From: an uncultured Lachnospiraceae bacterium
GTDB taxonomy: Bacteria > Bacillota > Clostridia > Lachnospirales > Lachnospiraceae
Reading direction: 5' to 3'
Assembly: GCA_934899185.1 (NCBI GenBank)
Contig: CAKXYI010000001.1
Coordinates: 1 to 64,000 of the forward strand
Length of the DNA: 64,000 nucleotides
Shown: positions 34,912 through 45,222 of the stretch, piece by piece
Position numbering within the stretch: the stretch's first letter is position 1
Layout of the letters: every line of letters begins with the position of its first letter
The notes under the pieces: generated by a model
Databases searched by the model: none
What the model saw: only the letters and a program-made list of their open reading frames with translations
What the model was told of the DNA's origin: nothing
Position numbers and translations under genes: made by a program

Positions 34912-36192
34912 CTATCTCTTTTTCATCTTTGCCAAAAAGAAGCCGTCCTGCTTACCTGCTTTTGGCAAAAACTGCTTTTCTGTTTCCAAAGAAAAATCCG
35001 GGTGCTTCTCTAAAAACCATGCCACATTATCCTCGTTTTCCTGAGACGAGATCGTACAGGTCGAATACATGAGCGTCCCGCCTGCTTTGACATAAGCACA
35101 GACCACATCCAAGATCTGACGCTGCAATATAGCCAGTTCCTTTTGGGTTTCTTTTGTCATATGGTACTTGATATCCGGCTTTTTCGCCACAACACCAAGT
35201 CCGGAGCAAGGTGCATCGCAGATCACGACATCCGCCTGACCGATGGATTCTTCTTTTAAGATGGTCGCATCCCATTTTTCTGCCCGGATATTGTCAAGAC
35301 CCATACGTTTGATATTTTCTTCCAAAAGGGAAACCTTGTGATCCGAAAGATCCCTGGCTTCCACAAGTCCCGTGCCCGCCAAAAGTTCTGCCGCATGCAG
35401 ACTCTTGCCGCCGGGTGCTGCACAGACATCGATCACATGATCCCCTTGCCGGATACCGGCACTGTGTGCCACCATCATAGAGGAAAAATCCTGAATATAA
35501 AAATCTCCGGCAAGAAATTCCGGGATGCCGCGCAGATAGTCATAACCACTGATATAAAGGGCATATGGGATCTCCTCGCAAGGCTCTACCGCCATCCCCT
35601 GCGCCCGCAGATTTTTTGTCAGATCTTCCACAGAAATATTGCCGGTATTGACACGGATACAGGTTTTCTTTTCCTCTAACAATTCCTCTAAGATCTGCTT
35701 TGTGGTCTCCTCGCCAAACTGCTCTTCCCACTCATCAATGATCCACTGTGGCATAGAATAGGCTTCTGCAAGTCCCTTGTAAGTGATGCTATCCTTGTTT
35801 CTGGAAATATTGCGCAGTACACCATTGACAAAACCGGAAAGCCCGCCAAGTCCGTGATTTTTCACAATACGGACGGCTTCATTACAGACTGCCGCATCCG
35901 GCACACCATCCATAAAAACGATCTGGTAGACACTGCTGCGAAGGACTGTCCGGATCAAGGGTTTCATCTTTGGCACTTTAGGCTTTTTTACAAACTGTCC
36001 TAAAATGGCATCAATCTGTAAAAGCCGCTCGATGGTTCCCTGGGTCACTCGCGTAATAAAAGCACGCTGCTGTTTGGATAGGTATTGATATTTTTCCAAG
36101 GTCGCTCCCAGTACCAGATGAGAATATTTTCCCTCTTCTAATACTTCTTCTAAGATGGCGACAATGATTTCTCTTTGATTTGGATCAGTCAT
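34912..36192 (-). CDS. rsmB: 16S rRNA m5C967 methyltransferase
   Basis: 426 residues: an NusB-like N-terminal domain (about 1-130) and a Rossmann methyltransferase. SAM motifs are CAAPGGKSLHAAELL, DAPCSGLG and the catalytic Cys of STCTIS. The start at MTDPNQ has GGAGG upstream and overlaps the peptidase gene end by eight bases; the 24 extra codons upstream lie inside that gene. Confidence 0.95.
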   Translation of the reverse strand: MTDPNQREIIVAILEEVLEEGKYSHLVLGATLEKYQYLSKQQRAFITRVTQGTIERLLQIDAILGQFVKKPKVPKMKPLIRTVLRSSVYQIVFMDGVPDAAVCNEAVRIVKNHGLGGLSGFVNGVLRNISRNKDSITYKGLAEAYSMPQWIIDEWEEQFGEETTKQILEELLEEKKTCIRVNTGNISVEDLTKNLRAQGMAVEPCEEIPYALYISGYDYLRGIPEFLAGDFYIQDFSSMMVAHSAGIRQGDHVIDVCAAPGGKSLHAAELLAGTGLVEARDLSDHKVSLLEENIKRMGLDNIRAEKWDATILKEESIGQADVVICDAPCSGLGVVAKKPDIKYHMTKETQKELAILQRQILDVVCAYVKAGGTLMYSTCTISSQENEDNVAWFLEKHPDFSLETEKQFLPKAGKQDGFFLAKMKKR

Positions 36193-36898
36193 CGCGTCTA
36201 TTTCCTCCAAACAGGAGCAAGAGTCGTAAGAGTTGCAAAATTGCCGCCGCCGCACTTGCAACATAGGTCAGTGCTGCCGCTTTTAAGACCTTTTTCGTTC
36301 CTTTGAGTTCCTCATGGGATAACATGCCTGTATCGTTTAAAAAGCGAAGTGCTCTCGCAGACGCATTAAATTCGACCGGCAGTGTTACCAACTGGAACAA
36401 AACTGCCAGAGAAAATGCGATCACGCCTGCCATGATAAGGGTCTGACCCATACGGCTGTTAAAGAGCAGTCCGATGATGATGAGCGGCCATGACAGGGTC
36501 GATCCTAAATTTGCTACCGGGACAATAGCACTGCGCAAGGTCAATGGAAAATAGTTGCGCTGGTGCTGGATGGCATGCCCGCACTCATGCGCTGCCACGC
36601 CGATGGCTGCCACACTGGTAGAATTGTAGACCGGATCGGATAAGTTCAAGGTCTTGTTGCGTGGATCGTAATGATCCGTCAGATTGCCGGATACATGCTG
36701 CACCGTCACATCATAAATACCGGACCTGCGAAGCATATGCTCTGCCGCCTGTGCGCCTGTCATGCCGGAGGCACTTCGCACGCGGTTGTATCTGTTAAAG
36801 GTTCCTTTGACCCGCGCTGATGCGATCAGGCAGATGATGGCTCCGATGACGACCAGGTAGTAGGTCGGGTCCCAGTAAAATCCATAATATCCGTACAT
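36185..36898 (-). CDS. Zinc metallopeptidase, YugP family
   Basis: 237 residues, a membrane protease-like protein with the zinc site HECGH (AAHECGHAIQHQ), an N-terminal hydrophobic segment, two central and one C-terminal segment. The family (neutral zinc metallopeptidase YugP) has no proven substrate. The start at MYGYYG is set by AAGGAG. Between fmt and rsmB, a conserved position in Lachnospiraceae. Confidence 0.92.
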   Translation of the reverse strand: MYGYYGFYWDPTYYLVVIGAIICLIASARVKGTFNRYNRVRSASGMTGAQAAEHMLRRSGIYDVTVQHVSGNLTDHYDPRNKTLNLSDPVYNSTSVAAIGVAAHECGHAIQHQRNYFPLTLRSAIVPVANLGSTLSWPLIIIGLLFNSRMGQTLIMAGVIAFSLAVLFQLVTLPVEFNASARALRFLNDTGMLSHEELKGTKKVLKAAALTYVASAAAAILQLLRLLLLFGGNRRDD

Positions 36899-36958
36899 AA
36901 TTTTGCTCCTTATATAAATATTTACTACGTTGTCCACAGACAACTTACCAACACCTTA

Positions 36959-37906
36959 TTACCGACTATTCTGCTCCCCTAAAAGCGTTCCCGCCGGGAT
37001 GTCGCGGCCTCGCAGGAAATCTGCGACTGGCATACGTTTTTTGCCTTCCAACTGGATCTCTTCCATCACAAAGAGTCCGTCCCCAGTGGCGACCGCGATG
37101 CCATCTGCATCTGTAGCTACCACCTGCCCCGGCACAGCAGCCGGATCGATATTTTTCTCAACGCGTGCCTTCCAGATCTTCAATGTCTTATTGCCCAGAT
37201 GGGTATAAGCACTCGGCCAAGGGTTCAAGCCTCTCACCAGGCGTTCTAATTCGACAGCGCCTCTTGTAAAATCAAGATCTCCCATGCTCTTTTTTATCAT
37301 GCCGACATGGGTCGCTTCCGCTTCCTCCTGCGGAACCGGTGTGATCGTACCTGCTGCAAGCCCTTCCATGGTCTTAACGCAAAGTTCTCCACCAACGATC
37401 GCCAGTTTATCAAAAAGGCTGCCGCCAGTCTCATCAACTGCAAGCCGGACTTCCTCTTTTAAAAGCATGTCGCCATCATCCAAGCCGACACCCATCTGCA
37501 TGGTCGTCACACCACTGACTTCATCACCATTCATGACCGCCCATTGGATCGGGGCTGCGCCACGATATTTTGGCAAAAGCGAAGCATGCACATTGACGCA
37601 GCCAAGTGGCGGAATCTCTAAGACTTCCTTGGGAAGGATCTGTCCAAAGGCTGCTACGATAAAAATGTCCGCATCCTGTTTTTTCAGGACTTCCACTGCC
37701 TCCGGCTCGCGGATACGTTTTGGCTGGTAGACCGGAATATCATGTTCCACTGCCCAGATCTTGACTGCCGGGAACTGCATTTCCTTGCCTCTGCCCTTGG
37801 GCTTATCCGGCTGTGTCACCACCATGACGATCTCATGACCTGCCTTTGCAATGGCATCCACCGTCGCCACCGCGAAATCCGGTGTTCCCATAAAAACAAC
37901 TTTCAT
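36959..37906 (-). CDS. fmt: Methionyl-tRNA formyltransferase
   Basis: Formylates initiator Met-tRNA using 10-formyl-THF. 315 residues. The N-terminal GART-like domain has MGTPDFAV, the catalytic Asn/His region (CVNVHASLLPKYRGAAPI) and DDGDML; the C-terminal OB fold binds tRNA. It follows def by 12 bases, forming the usual def-fmt pair. Confidence 0.97.
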   Translation of the reverse strand: MKVVFMGTPDFAVATVDAIAKAGHEIVMVVTQPDKPKGRGKEMQFPAVKIWAVEHDIPVYQPKRIREPEAVEVLKKQDADIFIVAAFGQILPKEVLEIPPLGCVNVHASLLPKYRGAAPIQWAVMNGDEVSGVTTMQMGVGLDDGDMLLKEEVRLAVDETGGSLFDKLAIVGGELCVKTMEGLAAGTITPVPQEEAEATHVGMIKKSMGDLDFTRGAVELERLVRGLNPWPSAYTHLGNKTLKIWKARVEKNIDPAAVPGQVVATDADGIAVATGDGLFVMEEIQLEGKKRMPVADFLRGRDIPAGTLLGEQNSR

Positions 37907-37918
37907 TCCCCTTCTCCT

Positions 37919-38395
37919 CTATGCTTCCTCTTCTTCATAATTTACATCATGCAGATTGCCTTCCACCTTTTCGGTATACATATGTCCGTCCAGATGGTCG
38001 ATCTCGTGTAAAAGGGCTCTGGCTAAAAGTTCTTCGCCCTCAACCTCATATTCTTCCATATTTTCATTGAAAGCATGCACCTTGGCATAATTCGGACGAG
38101 TAACCTGACCGGATTTGCCCGGAAGAGATAAACAGCCTTCCTCTCCGGTCTGCGAACCGGATGTCTCAAGCACTTCCGGATTGACCAAAACGATCGGGCC
38201 GTCCCCTACATCGATCACTGCGATCCTGCGCAGAACGCCCACCTGCGGTGCCGCCAGACCTACACCATCGTATTCATACATAGTGTCGATCATATCCTCG
38301 ATCAAGGTTGCGATCCTTGGTGTGATCTCTTTTACCGGACGACATACCTTTGTCAAAACATCGTCTCCCTGTACTCTAATCTGTCTGATTGCCAT
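37919..38395 (-). CDS. def: Peptide deformylase
   Basis: Removes the formyl group from nascent proteins; a Fe/Zn hydrolase. 158 residues, type 1-like. The three motifs are GVGLAAPQVG, EEGCLSLPG and HEIDHLDG. Located directly upstream of fmt. Confidence 0.97.
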   Translation of the reverse strand: MAIRQIRVQGDDVLTKVCRPVKEITPRIATLIEDMIDTMYEYDGVGLAAPQVGVLRRIAVIDVGDGPIVLVNPEVLETSGSQTGEEGCLSLPGKSGQVTRPNYAKVHAFNENMEEYEVEGEELLARALLHEIDHLDGHMYTEKVEGNLHDVNYEEEEA

Positions 38396-38419
38396 AAAAT
38401 TATCCCTCTTTCTATAAAA

Positions 38420-40651
38420 TTACGTCTGATTCATTGGATCAAAATCAAACCATACCATTACTTTTGCAAATTCCGCATCCGTCTGTATGGTCTGCGCAAT
38501 GCGGTCTTTTATCTCGATCAACTGCTCATATTCCTTATGCTTGCAGTAGATCACCTTTTTGTATATATCCCTGACCTTTGCCACGACGGCATCGGATGGA
38601 CCCAAGCACCGGATCTGCGGTGCATTTTCTTCGATCAAGTCTGCCAGAACCTTGGCACAGCGGTTTGCCTCTTCTTCCTTTTCGGAAGTAATGAGGATCA
38701 AAAGCATATGCGCCGCCGGTGGATAATCCATCAACTCGCGGTAGGCGATCTCCTCCTCATAAAATGACTCGTAATCCTGATCTTTTGCAGCAAGGATGCT
38801 GTAATGGGTAGGCTGATAAGTCTGCATCACGACATTACCCGGAATGTCGCCCCTGCCCGCTCTGCCTGCTGCCTGTGTCAAAAGTTGAAAGGTACGCTCT
38901 CCACTGTGAAAATCGCTGGAATTGAGCGATAGGTCCGCTGCCAGTACACCGACTAAGGTCACATTTGGGAAATCATGTCCCTTGACGATCATCTGCGTCC
39001 CGATCAAAATATCCGCCTGCCCTCGGCGAAAAGCATCCAAGATCTCCTGATATCCGTTCTTTCCGCGCGTCGTATCCGTATCCATACGCAGAACGCGCGC
39101 CGTCGGAAAGGTCTGCCTGACGACCTCCTCAAACTTTTGCGTGCCCGCCTTAAAGCCACCGATATATTTGGAGCCACAGGACGGACAGACTACCGGTTTT
39201 CTCGTCTCATAGCCACAATAGTGACAGCGAAGGACATCCCCGCGGTGCAGACTCAGTGAAACATCGCAATGGGGACATTTTATCACATGCCCACAGGCTC
39301 TGCAAGAAACGAAGCCAGCCAGCCCTCTCCTGTTGACAAAAAGCATGATCTGCTCTTTTTTTTGCAGACGGTCTGCCATCAGTTCCTGTAATCTGCGCGA
39401 TAGGATCGAACGGTTGCCCTGCCGCAGTTCCGCACGCAGGTCAACGATCTCACAAGTCGGCAGCATCCGTCCCGATATGCGGTCCGGCAAAGTCAAAAGG
39501 GTATACTCTCCGCTTTTTGCCTTGGCAAAAGACTCCACCGATGGTGTCGCGGATCCCAAGATCACGCTCGCCCCCTGCATCTTTGCCCTGGCAATTGCCG
39601 TCTCCCTTGCATGATACCTGGGAACGATCTCACTCTTATAGGAAGGTTCGTGTTCCTCATCTATAATGATAAGCCCTAAATCGGAAAAAGGTGTGAACAA
39701 AGCACTCCGCGGGCCTATCATGATGCGGATATCTCCTTTTTTTGCCCGTTCATACTGGTCAAAACGCTCTCCCGGCGACATGCGGGAATTCATGATGGAT
39801 ACCTGATCGCCAAAGCGCTGGTAAAAACGCATCAGAGTCTGATAGGTCAGTGCGATCTCCGGTATCAGTACAATGGCACTTTTTCCACTCGCCAAAGTCT
39901 TTGCAATGAGTTCCATATAGACCTGGGTCTTTCCACTGCCGGTCACCCCATACAAAAGATAGGTCCCCAGCCTGCCTGCTTCCATATCCTGCGCAATGCG
40001 CGAAATGGCATTGCTTTGCGCCGGACTAAGGACAATAGGTCTTTCCTTTTCCGTAGTTGCCGGAAGGGGATTGCGATAGGCTCGCTCGGCGTCGATCCGC
40101 ACCCAGCCATTTTTTTCAAGATCACGGATCACAGTCGACGGGATCTGCATCCTGCCGGTGATATCCTCCCACTGCAGAGTACCTTTTTCCATCAGGCTGC
40201 GTAAAAGTTGCTCCTTTGCCTGACTATGCCGTTTCCTTGCCAACAGACTAGAGAGTTCATCCCGCGCCTGCTCTTTCGTCAAAAGAAAAGTGACTGTCTT
40301 TTTTTCCTTGCCTGCCTCTTTTTTCTTGATGGGAATGACCGTCTTGAGCGCCTGGTTCATGGTACATCCATAGTTGCGGCGGATCCAGGCTGCCAGCGCG
40401 ATCAACTGTGACTCCACGGCAATACTATCCTTCGACACGCCAAGGATTGGCTTGATCCGCCCGGCATCGATCTTTGGCTCCGTGGACATATCGACCACAT
40501 ATCCCGTAATGCGCCTTTTACCATTGCCAAAGGGGATCACAACACGGCTTCCAATCTGTACGGTTTCCCGCAAATGCTCCGGGATCTCATATTGAAAGGT
40601 CTTATCCAGTTTTTCCAGTGATATGTCGATTATCACGTCACCATACAACAT
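38420..40651 (-). CDS. priA: Primosomal replication helicase PriA
   Basis: Restarts stalled forks by loading the replicative helicase. 743 residues: a 3' DNA-binding domain (about 1-105), winged helix, DEEH helicase with Walker A GVTGSGKT, and the zinc-binding insert with four Cys pairs (CRACG, CPHC, CHYC, CPSC). The length matches other Firmicutes. It follows murE by 21 bases. Confidence 0.97.
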   Translation of the reverse strand: MLYGDVIIDISLEKLDKTFQYEIPEHLRETVQIGSRVVIPFGNGKRRITGYVVDMSTEPKIDAGRIKPILGVSKDSIAVESQLIALAAWIRRNYGCTMNQALKTVIPIKKKEAGKEKKTVTFLLTKEQARDELSSLLARKRHSQAKEQLLRSLMEKGTLQWEDITGRMQIPSTVIRDLEKNGWVRIDAERAYRNPLPATTEKERPIVLSPAQSNAISRIAQDMEAGRLGTYLLYGVTGSGKTQVYMELIAKTLASGKSAIVLIPEIALTYQTLMRFYQRFGDQVSIMNSRMSPGERFDQYERAKKGDIRIMIGPRSALFTPFSDLGLIIIDEEHEPSYKSEIVPRYHARETAIARAKMQGASVILGSATPSVESFAKAKSGEYTLLTLPDRISGRMLPTCEIVDLRAELRQGNRSILSRRLQELMADRLQKKEQIMLFVNRRGLAGFVSCRACGHVIKCPHCDVSLSLHRGDVLRCHYCGYETRKPVVCPSCGSKYIGGFKAGTQKFEEVVRQTFPTARVLRMDTDTTRGKNGYQEILDAFRRGQADILIGTQMIVKGHDFPNVTLVGVLAADLSLNSSDFHSGERTFQLLTQAAGRAGRGDIPGNVVMQTYQPTHYSILAAKDQDYESFYEEEIAYRELMDYPPAAHMLLILITSEKEEEANRCAKVLADLIEENAPQIRCLGPSDAVVAKVRDIYKKVIYCKHKEYEQLIEIKDRIAQTIQTDAEFAKVMVWFDFDPMNQT

Positions 40652-40672
40652 CTGTCTTTCCTTCTGTAAAAA

Positions 40673-42145
40673 TTATTTTGTCCAGCCTATTTCTTCTAAA
40701 ACTTCTGCGATCAGGACACGTTCATCCATCGGGTACTTTTTCCCTTTGATCTCCTGATAATCTTCATGGCCTTTTCCAGCCAAAACAATAATATCTCCCG
40801 GCTGTCCGTGTGAGATTGCATAACGGATGGCTTCTTTCCGGTCAATGATCTCGATATACTTGCCATCTGTTTTGCCGATACCGGTCTTAATGTCGTCGAT
40901 AATTGCCTGCGGTTCTTCAAAACGCGGATTGTCGGATGTAATGATGGTAAGATCTGCCAACTTGCCGGACACCTCGCCCATCTCATAACGACGCAACTTG
41001 GAACGGTTTCCACCACAGCCAAAGAGACATACCAATCTGCCCGGTTCGTATTCTTTTAGGGTCGTAAGCAGGCTTTCCAGACTCATGGCATTGTGGGCGT
41101 AGTCGATCATCAGCGTAAAATCATCGGATACATGCACCAGTTCGATACGTCCTTTGACAGAAGCATTTAAAAGTGCCTTTTTCATCACTTCCATATCCAC
41201 GCCATAATGAGTGCAGATCGCCACAGCTGTCAGAGAGTTATATACACTAAAACGTCCCGGTACACTGGTCTCGATATCGCCCTCCAAAAGACCGCTCACA
41301 TGATAAGCAACGCCCAAGTGGCCGCCCTTTCGCACCAATTTCATGTCAGTAGCACGTATATCTGCTTTTTCTGAAAATCCGTAGGTCTGCACCTGACAGG
41401 TGTGGTTCTTTAAAATAGCCTCCACATGAGCATCATCCGCATTGACAATACCCAGACGGCATTTCTGGAAAAGCAGAGCCTTGCACTGCAAATATTCCTC
41501 AAAAGAAGCATGCTCGTTTGGTCCGATATGATCCGGTTCGATATTGGTAAAGATGCCGACATCAAAGGTAAAGCCATCCACACGATGCATCATAAGTCCC
41601 TGGGAAGATACTTCCATGACCGCATAGTCACATCCGGCATCCAGCATTTTGCGGAAATACTCCTGCACCACATAGGATTCCGGGGTCGTATTATTGGCAG
41701 GGATCTTCTCATCACCAATGATGGCTTCGATCGTACCGATCAGACCTACTTTAAAACCTGCATTTTCCATAATGGACTTGACCATGTAGGTAGTCGTCGT
41801 CTTTCCCTTGGTTCCTGTGATACCGATGACTTTCAAGATATCTGCCGGATGATCAAAATATGCTGCTGCCAGATAAGCCAGTGCCTCTCTGGTATCTGCC
41901 ACTTTGACGATGGTCGCGTCATCCCCGACTTCTACTTCTTCTGAAACTACAAGGACACTTGCACCTTTTTCTACCACCTCTGCCGCGAACGTATGCCCAT
42001 CCACAGCGGCGCCTTTGACGCAGACAAACATAGCATCCTTCTCTACTTTTCTGGAATCATAAACAAGGCTTGAAATCTCCTGATCCAGATTTCCCTGCAG
42101 CAGTTCATAATCCAGTTTTTCCAGTAAATTTCTAACACACTTCAT
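40673..42145 (-). CDS. murE: UDP-MurNAc-tripeptide synthetase (meso-diaminopimelate type)
   Basis: Adds the third residue of the peptidoglycan stem peptide. 490 residues. The ATP site is GTKGKTTTTY, and the substrate motif DNPR (TSDNPRFEEP) predicts meso-diaminopimelate, not lysine. The start at MKCVRN has AAAGGA eight bases upstream. First gene of the leftward priA-def-fmt run, divergent from pyrB. Confidence 0.96.
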   Translation of the reverse strand: MKCVRNLLEKLDYELLQGNLDQEISSLVYDSRKVEKDAMFVCVKGAAVDGHTFAAEVVEKGASVLVVSEEVEVGDDATIVKVADTREALAYLAAAYFDHPADILKVIGITGTKGKTTTTYMVKSIMENAGFKVGLIGTIEAIIGDEKIPANNTTPESYVVQEYFRKMLDAGCDYAVMEVSSQGLMMHRVDGFTFDVGIFTNIEPDHIGPNEHASFEEYLQCKALLFQKCRLGIVNADDAHVEAILKNHTCQVQTYGFSEKADIRATDMKLVRKGGHLGVAYHVSGLLEGDIETSVPGRFSVYNSLTAVAICTHYGVDMEVMKKALLNASVKGRIELVHVSDDFTLMIDYAHNAMSLESLLTTLKEYEPGRLVCLFGCGGNRSKLRRYEMGEVSGKLADLTIITSDNPRFEEPQAIIDDIKTGIGKTDGKYIEIIDRKEAIRYAISHGQPGDIIVLAGKGHEDYQEIKGKKYPMDERVLIAEVLEEIGWTK

Positions 42146-42215
42146 ATCTATTTCCTTTCCGCTTTCCACTTATTTTTTTCATAAATTTTAGTATAGCAAA
42201 TTCAGACCAAATGTG

Positions 42216-42236
42216 CCAGAGGGACGTTCCTACGGC
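42216..42236. repeat. Half copy of the dispersed hairpin element
   Basis: GAGGGACGTTCC is the left arm of the element; the right arm is missing, and flanking GTGCC/GGCAC still pair around it. It lies in the murE/pyrB divergent gap. Confidence 0.5.
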
Positions 42237-42271
42237 ACTATCGTCTGAATAGTCTGAAAATCACTTATGAG

Positions 42272-42300
42272 TTGAATTTTGCAGTCCGCTATTATATGAT
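42272..42300 (+). promoter_or_regulatory. Promoter of pyrBI
   Basis: TTGAAT (42272-42277), 17 bases, then TATGAT (42295-42300). The leader is only about 20 bases, so there is no room for a PyrR or translational attenuator. Confidence 0.75.
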
Positions 42301-42327
42301 AGAAAAAAACAAAAACGGAGGTTTGTT

Positions 42328-43248
42328 ATGCGTCATCTTATGAACCCTCTGGATTTTTCAACAGAGGAAATCGAGCAACTAATGGATCTGGCCGATGACA
42401 TGAGACAGCATCCCGACAAATATGCGGATTCCTGTCATGGCAAAAAACTGGCCACTTGTTTCTACGAGCCAAGTACTCGTACTCGTTTAAGTTTTGAAGC
42501 AGCCATGCTCAACCTTGGTGGTTCCACTCTTGGTTTTGCCAGTGCTGATTCTTCTTCCGCTTCCAAGGGCGAAAGTGTTTCCGATACCATTCGTGTTATT
42601 TCCAGTTACGCAGATATTTGTGCAATGCGTCATCCCAAAGAAGGTGCTCCTTTAGTAGCCTCCTCTCATTCCAGTATTCCCGTTATCAACGCCGGTGATG
42701 GTGGTCACCAACATCCCACACAGACATTAGCAGATTTATATACTATTCGTTCTTTACATGGAAGATTGGATAATCTTACCATTGGCTTATGTGGCGACCT
42801 AAAATTTGGACGAACCGTACACTCTCTGATCAATGCATTGGTACGCTATCCAAATATTAAATTTGTATTGATCTCACCGGAGGAACTTCGTGTTCCAAGT
42901 TATATCCGTGAAGATGTCCTAGACAAAAATCACATTCCATATGTAGAGGTTGAAAAACTGGAAGATGCCATGCCCGAACTTGACATCCTCTATATGACCC
43001 GCGTGCAGAGAGAACGTTTCTTCAATGAGGAAGACTATCTGCGCATGAAAGATTTCTATATCTTAAACGCCGATAAGATGACTCTTGCAAAAGAGGATAT
43101 GATCATCTTACATCCACTGCCACGTGTCAATGAGATTTCTGTTGAAGTCGATGATGACCCAAGAGCAGCCTACTTTAAACAGGCACAATTCGCTGTCTAT
43201 ATCCGAATGGCACTTATCTATACATTATTGGAGGTGGGATCATGTTAA
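42328..43248 (+). CDS. pyrB: Aspartate carbamoyltransferase catalytic chain
   Basis: Joins carbamoyl phosphate and aspartate in the first committed step of pyrimidine synthesis. 306 residues. The carbamoyl-phosphate loop is STRTRLSFE; other signatures are [21 protein letters not shown] and [14 protein letters not shown] precedes the ATG. It overlaps pyrI by seven bases, so both chains are made together. Confidence 0.97.
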   Translation: MRHLMNPLDFSTEEIEQLMDLADDMRQHPDKYADSCHGKKLATCFYEPSTRTRLSFEAAMLNLGGSTLGFASADSSSASKGESVSDTIRVISSYADICAMRHPKEGAPLVASSHSSIPVINAGDGGHQHPTQTLADLYTIRSLHGRLDNLTIGLCGDLKFGRTVHSLINALVRYPNIKFVLISPEELRVPSYIREDVLDKNHIPYVEVEKLEDAMPELDILYMTRVQRERFFNEEDYLRMKDFYILNADKMTLAKEDMIILHPLPRVNEISVEVDDDPRAAYFKQAQFAVYIRMALIYTLLEVGSC

Positions 43249-43670
43249 ATATCAGTGGAATTCACGAGGGATTTGTACTCGATCACATTCAGGCAGGCAT
43301 GAGCATGAAGATCTATCATGATCTGCACTTAGATCAATTTGATTGCACCGTTGCCATCATCATGAATGCCAAAAGCAATAAAATGGGGAAAAAGGACATC
43401 ATCAAAGTAGAATGTCCGATCGATGCCTTAGATCTTGATATCCTTGGTTATATCGATCACAATATCACGGTCAATGTCATTCAGGGTGACAAGATCGTAG
43501 ATAAAAAAGTTCTGACCCTTCCTCGTCAGATCAAGAACGTGATCGCCTGCAAGAACCCAAGATGCATTACTTCCATCGAGCAGGAATTAGATCAGATCTT
43601 TATCCTGACTGATGAAGAACACGAAGTATATCGTTGTAAATATTGTGAAGAGAAATATAACGGAAAATAA
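43242..43670 (+). CDS. pyrI: Aspartate carbamoyltransferase regulatory chain
   Basis: Binds CTP/ATP and gives the enzyme allosteric control. 142 residues: the N-terminal nucleotide-binding domain and a C-terminal zinc domain with two Cys pairs (CKNPRC and CKYC). Its presence predicts a class B, allosterically regulated holoenzyme instead of the unregulated trimer used by Bacillus. Confidence 0.96.
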   Translation: MLNISGIHEGFVLDHIQAGMSMKIYHDLHLDQFDCTVAIIMNAKSNKMGKKDIIKVECPIDALDLDILGYIDHNITVNVIQGDKIVDKKVLTLPRQIKNVIACKNPRCITSIEQELDQIFILTDEEHEVYRCKYCEEKYNGK

Positions 43671-43678
43671 GTAAAAAA

Positions 43679-43712
43679 GAAAAGCGAAGTCAGCACCTGA
43701 CTTCGCTTTTTT
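43679..43712. terminator. Bidirectional terminator between pyrI and the J-domain gene
   Basis: A 14-bp stem (AAAAGCGAAGTCAG/CTGACTTCGCTTTT), loop CAC, with A and T runs on both sides. It ends pyrBI and overlaps the end of the convergent J-domain gene. Confidence 0.9.
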
Positions 43713-44352
43713 ACATGCATCTCGGTCCAAAGCAACAGAGATTGCAAAAAATATTCAAAAGGAACATATTGAAGCACCACCGGGTGACACCGGCGTATGG
43801 TCTCTCATAAGCAGAACCGCGTGTCTCATACCAGTCACTGCCATACTCCAGATGCTGCTGATACTGGCGGTACTGGAAGTTGCCCGGTTCTAAGGCAACT
43901 GCGCGTCTTGCAAACTCCTTGGCATCCACCATATTGCCCAGCCCCTCGCTGGCGATCGCGGCATAATAATACCAACGTCCGCCCCTTGCAGAATCCGGCA
44001 TGGAATTCAGAACATGCATTGCCTCTGCAAAATGTCTGCTGTTGATATAATTGGCTGCAGCGCGCATCTCGTTGGACTCCTGCGTCTGCTCATATCCAGA
44101 TTGTGATGTCTGTCCGCCAAAACCGCCATAGCCATACTGGTAACCGCCAAAACTGGCTCCCTGCTGACGCTCTTTCATGATCTGATCGTAGGCCTGCTGT
44201 ACTTCTTTGAACATCTCCTCTGCCTGATCCTTATTCGGATTATTGACATTGGCATCCGGATGATATTTACGGCTCAATGTTCTATATGCTTTCTTGATCT
44301 CATCCTCGGATGCATCTCGCGATACGCCCAACACCCTATATGGATCCGACAT
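43711..44352 (-). CDS. J-domain protein with TPR-like region
   Basis: 213 residues. The J-domain is N-terminal (about 2-65, with the HPD motif in YHPDAN). A Gly/Tyr/Gln-rich linker and a TPR-like helical part (about 93-165) follow. The end is hydrophobic and rich in Cys ([16 protein letters not shown]). It lacks the DnaJ zinc fingers, so it is a specialised Hsp70 partner, perhaps membrane-bound through its tail. It directly follows the DUF5685-like gene, 18 bases away. Confidence 0.88.
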   Translation of the reverse strand: MSDPYRVLGVSRDASEDEIKKAYRTLSRKYHPDANVNNPNKDQAEEMFKEVQQAYDQIMKERQQGASFGGYQYGYGGFGGQTSQSGYEQTQESNEMRAAANYINSRHFAEAMHVLNSMPDSARGGRWYYYAAIASEGLGNMVDAKEFARRAVALEPGNFQYRQYQQHLEYGSDWYETRGSAYERPYAGVTRWCFNMFLLNIFCNLCCFGPRCM

Positions 44353-44370
44353 AAATATTTTCCTCCAACT

Positions 44371-45210
44371 CTATGATTTCGTCTTTTTCTCTTTTAATTT
44401 CAGGTATTCGTACTTTGTCCAAACACCGGAATATAAAATATTGCGCAGGATCTCTGCATGCTCCAGTATAGGCATACGTTCAAAAGATTTGGCGCACTCT
44501 GCCATCAGACAGGTAAGCGTGGAACGGCAAAAAGTCTCATATTCTTCCTTGGACTCCATCTGCACATAGGCAAGCGGATTATAATTGCCCTTTTTCTGAT
44601 CCTGTTTCAGATCCTCATAGGCATCCAAAAGATAGATAAACTTTCCCATATAAAAGCCCATGCTCTCCAGATCTTTGGACCACTCATCCTGTTTCCACTG
44701 AAAGATCTGTCCCAGCATCTCGCCGGTATAGCCCGCTACGATGTCAATATTGGACTCCCTCGCCTTCTCAGCCTCGGCAAGTTTTTTCATATACTCTTCT
44801 ACCGCCTGCACCTGCCTTGGATAACGGATGCTGATGCGTTTATAGTCCTTCAAAAGAGCCTTTGCCATAGCCTGCTTGATATGGCTGCCCTCATCTTCAT
44901 AATCATCCTGCAAACTGTGATAACTGAGCACGATATCCATGGCGGCTGCATATTCTGTCGCCGCATTGATATAAGCTGTCTTTTTGACCGCAGGATGCAC
45001 GGCACAGCGGTAGGATATCTCCTCATGCTCCAACTCATATAGACCGGTCAAAAGGATCAAAAGAAAAGTCATATCATAATTCAAAAGCATCTGTCCTTTG
45101 ATCCCAGCCTCATTCTTTAACTGACGGCAGAGTCCACAGTAATATGCCTGATATGTCTTTTCATCTTCTGCATTTAATTCTTTCCGATTAACATTGATAT
45201 ATCCAAACAT
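44371..45210 (-). CDS. DUF5685-like protein with isoprenoid-synthase-like Asp motifs
   Basis: 279 residues, nearly all helical. It resembles the uncharacterised DUF5685 family: MFGYINVNRKELNAED at the start, then a CGLC motif. Two Asp-rich stretches stand out, SLQDDYEDEGS (about 97-107) and YLLDAYEDLKQDQKKGNYNP (about 192-211). Their spacing and form recall the metal-binding Asp motifs of squalene/phytoene-synthase-type enzymes. That is my inference; no function is known. It lies between a zinc-ribbon membrane protein and a J-domain protein. Confidence 0.75.
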   Translation of the reverse strand: MFGYINVNRKELNAEDEKTYQAYYCGLCRQLKNEAGIKGQMLLNYDMTFLLILLTGLYELEHEEISYRCAVHPAVKKTAYINAATEYAAAMDIVLSYHSLQDDYEDEGSHIKQAMAKALLKDYKRISIRYPRQVQAVEEYMKKLAEAEKARESNIDIVAGYTGEMLGQIFQWKQDEWSKDLESMGFYMGKFIYLLDAYEDLKQDQKKGNYNPLAYVQMESKEEYETFCRSTLTCLMAECAKSFERMPILEHAEILRNILYSGVWTKYEYLKLKEKKTKS

Positions 45211-45222
45211 GAAACAACCTCA

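Noticed and set aside
42170..42327. PyrR or leader-peptide attenuator before pyrBI
   Set aside because: The leader from the best promoter is only about 20 bases and has no terminator/antiterminator pair.
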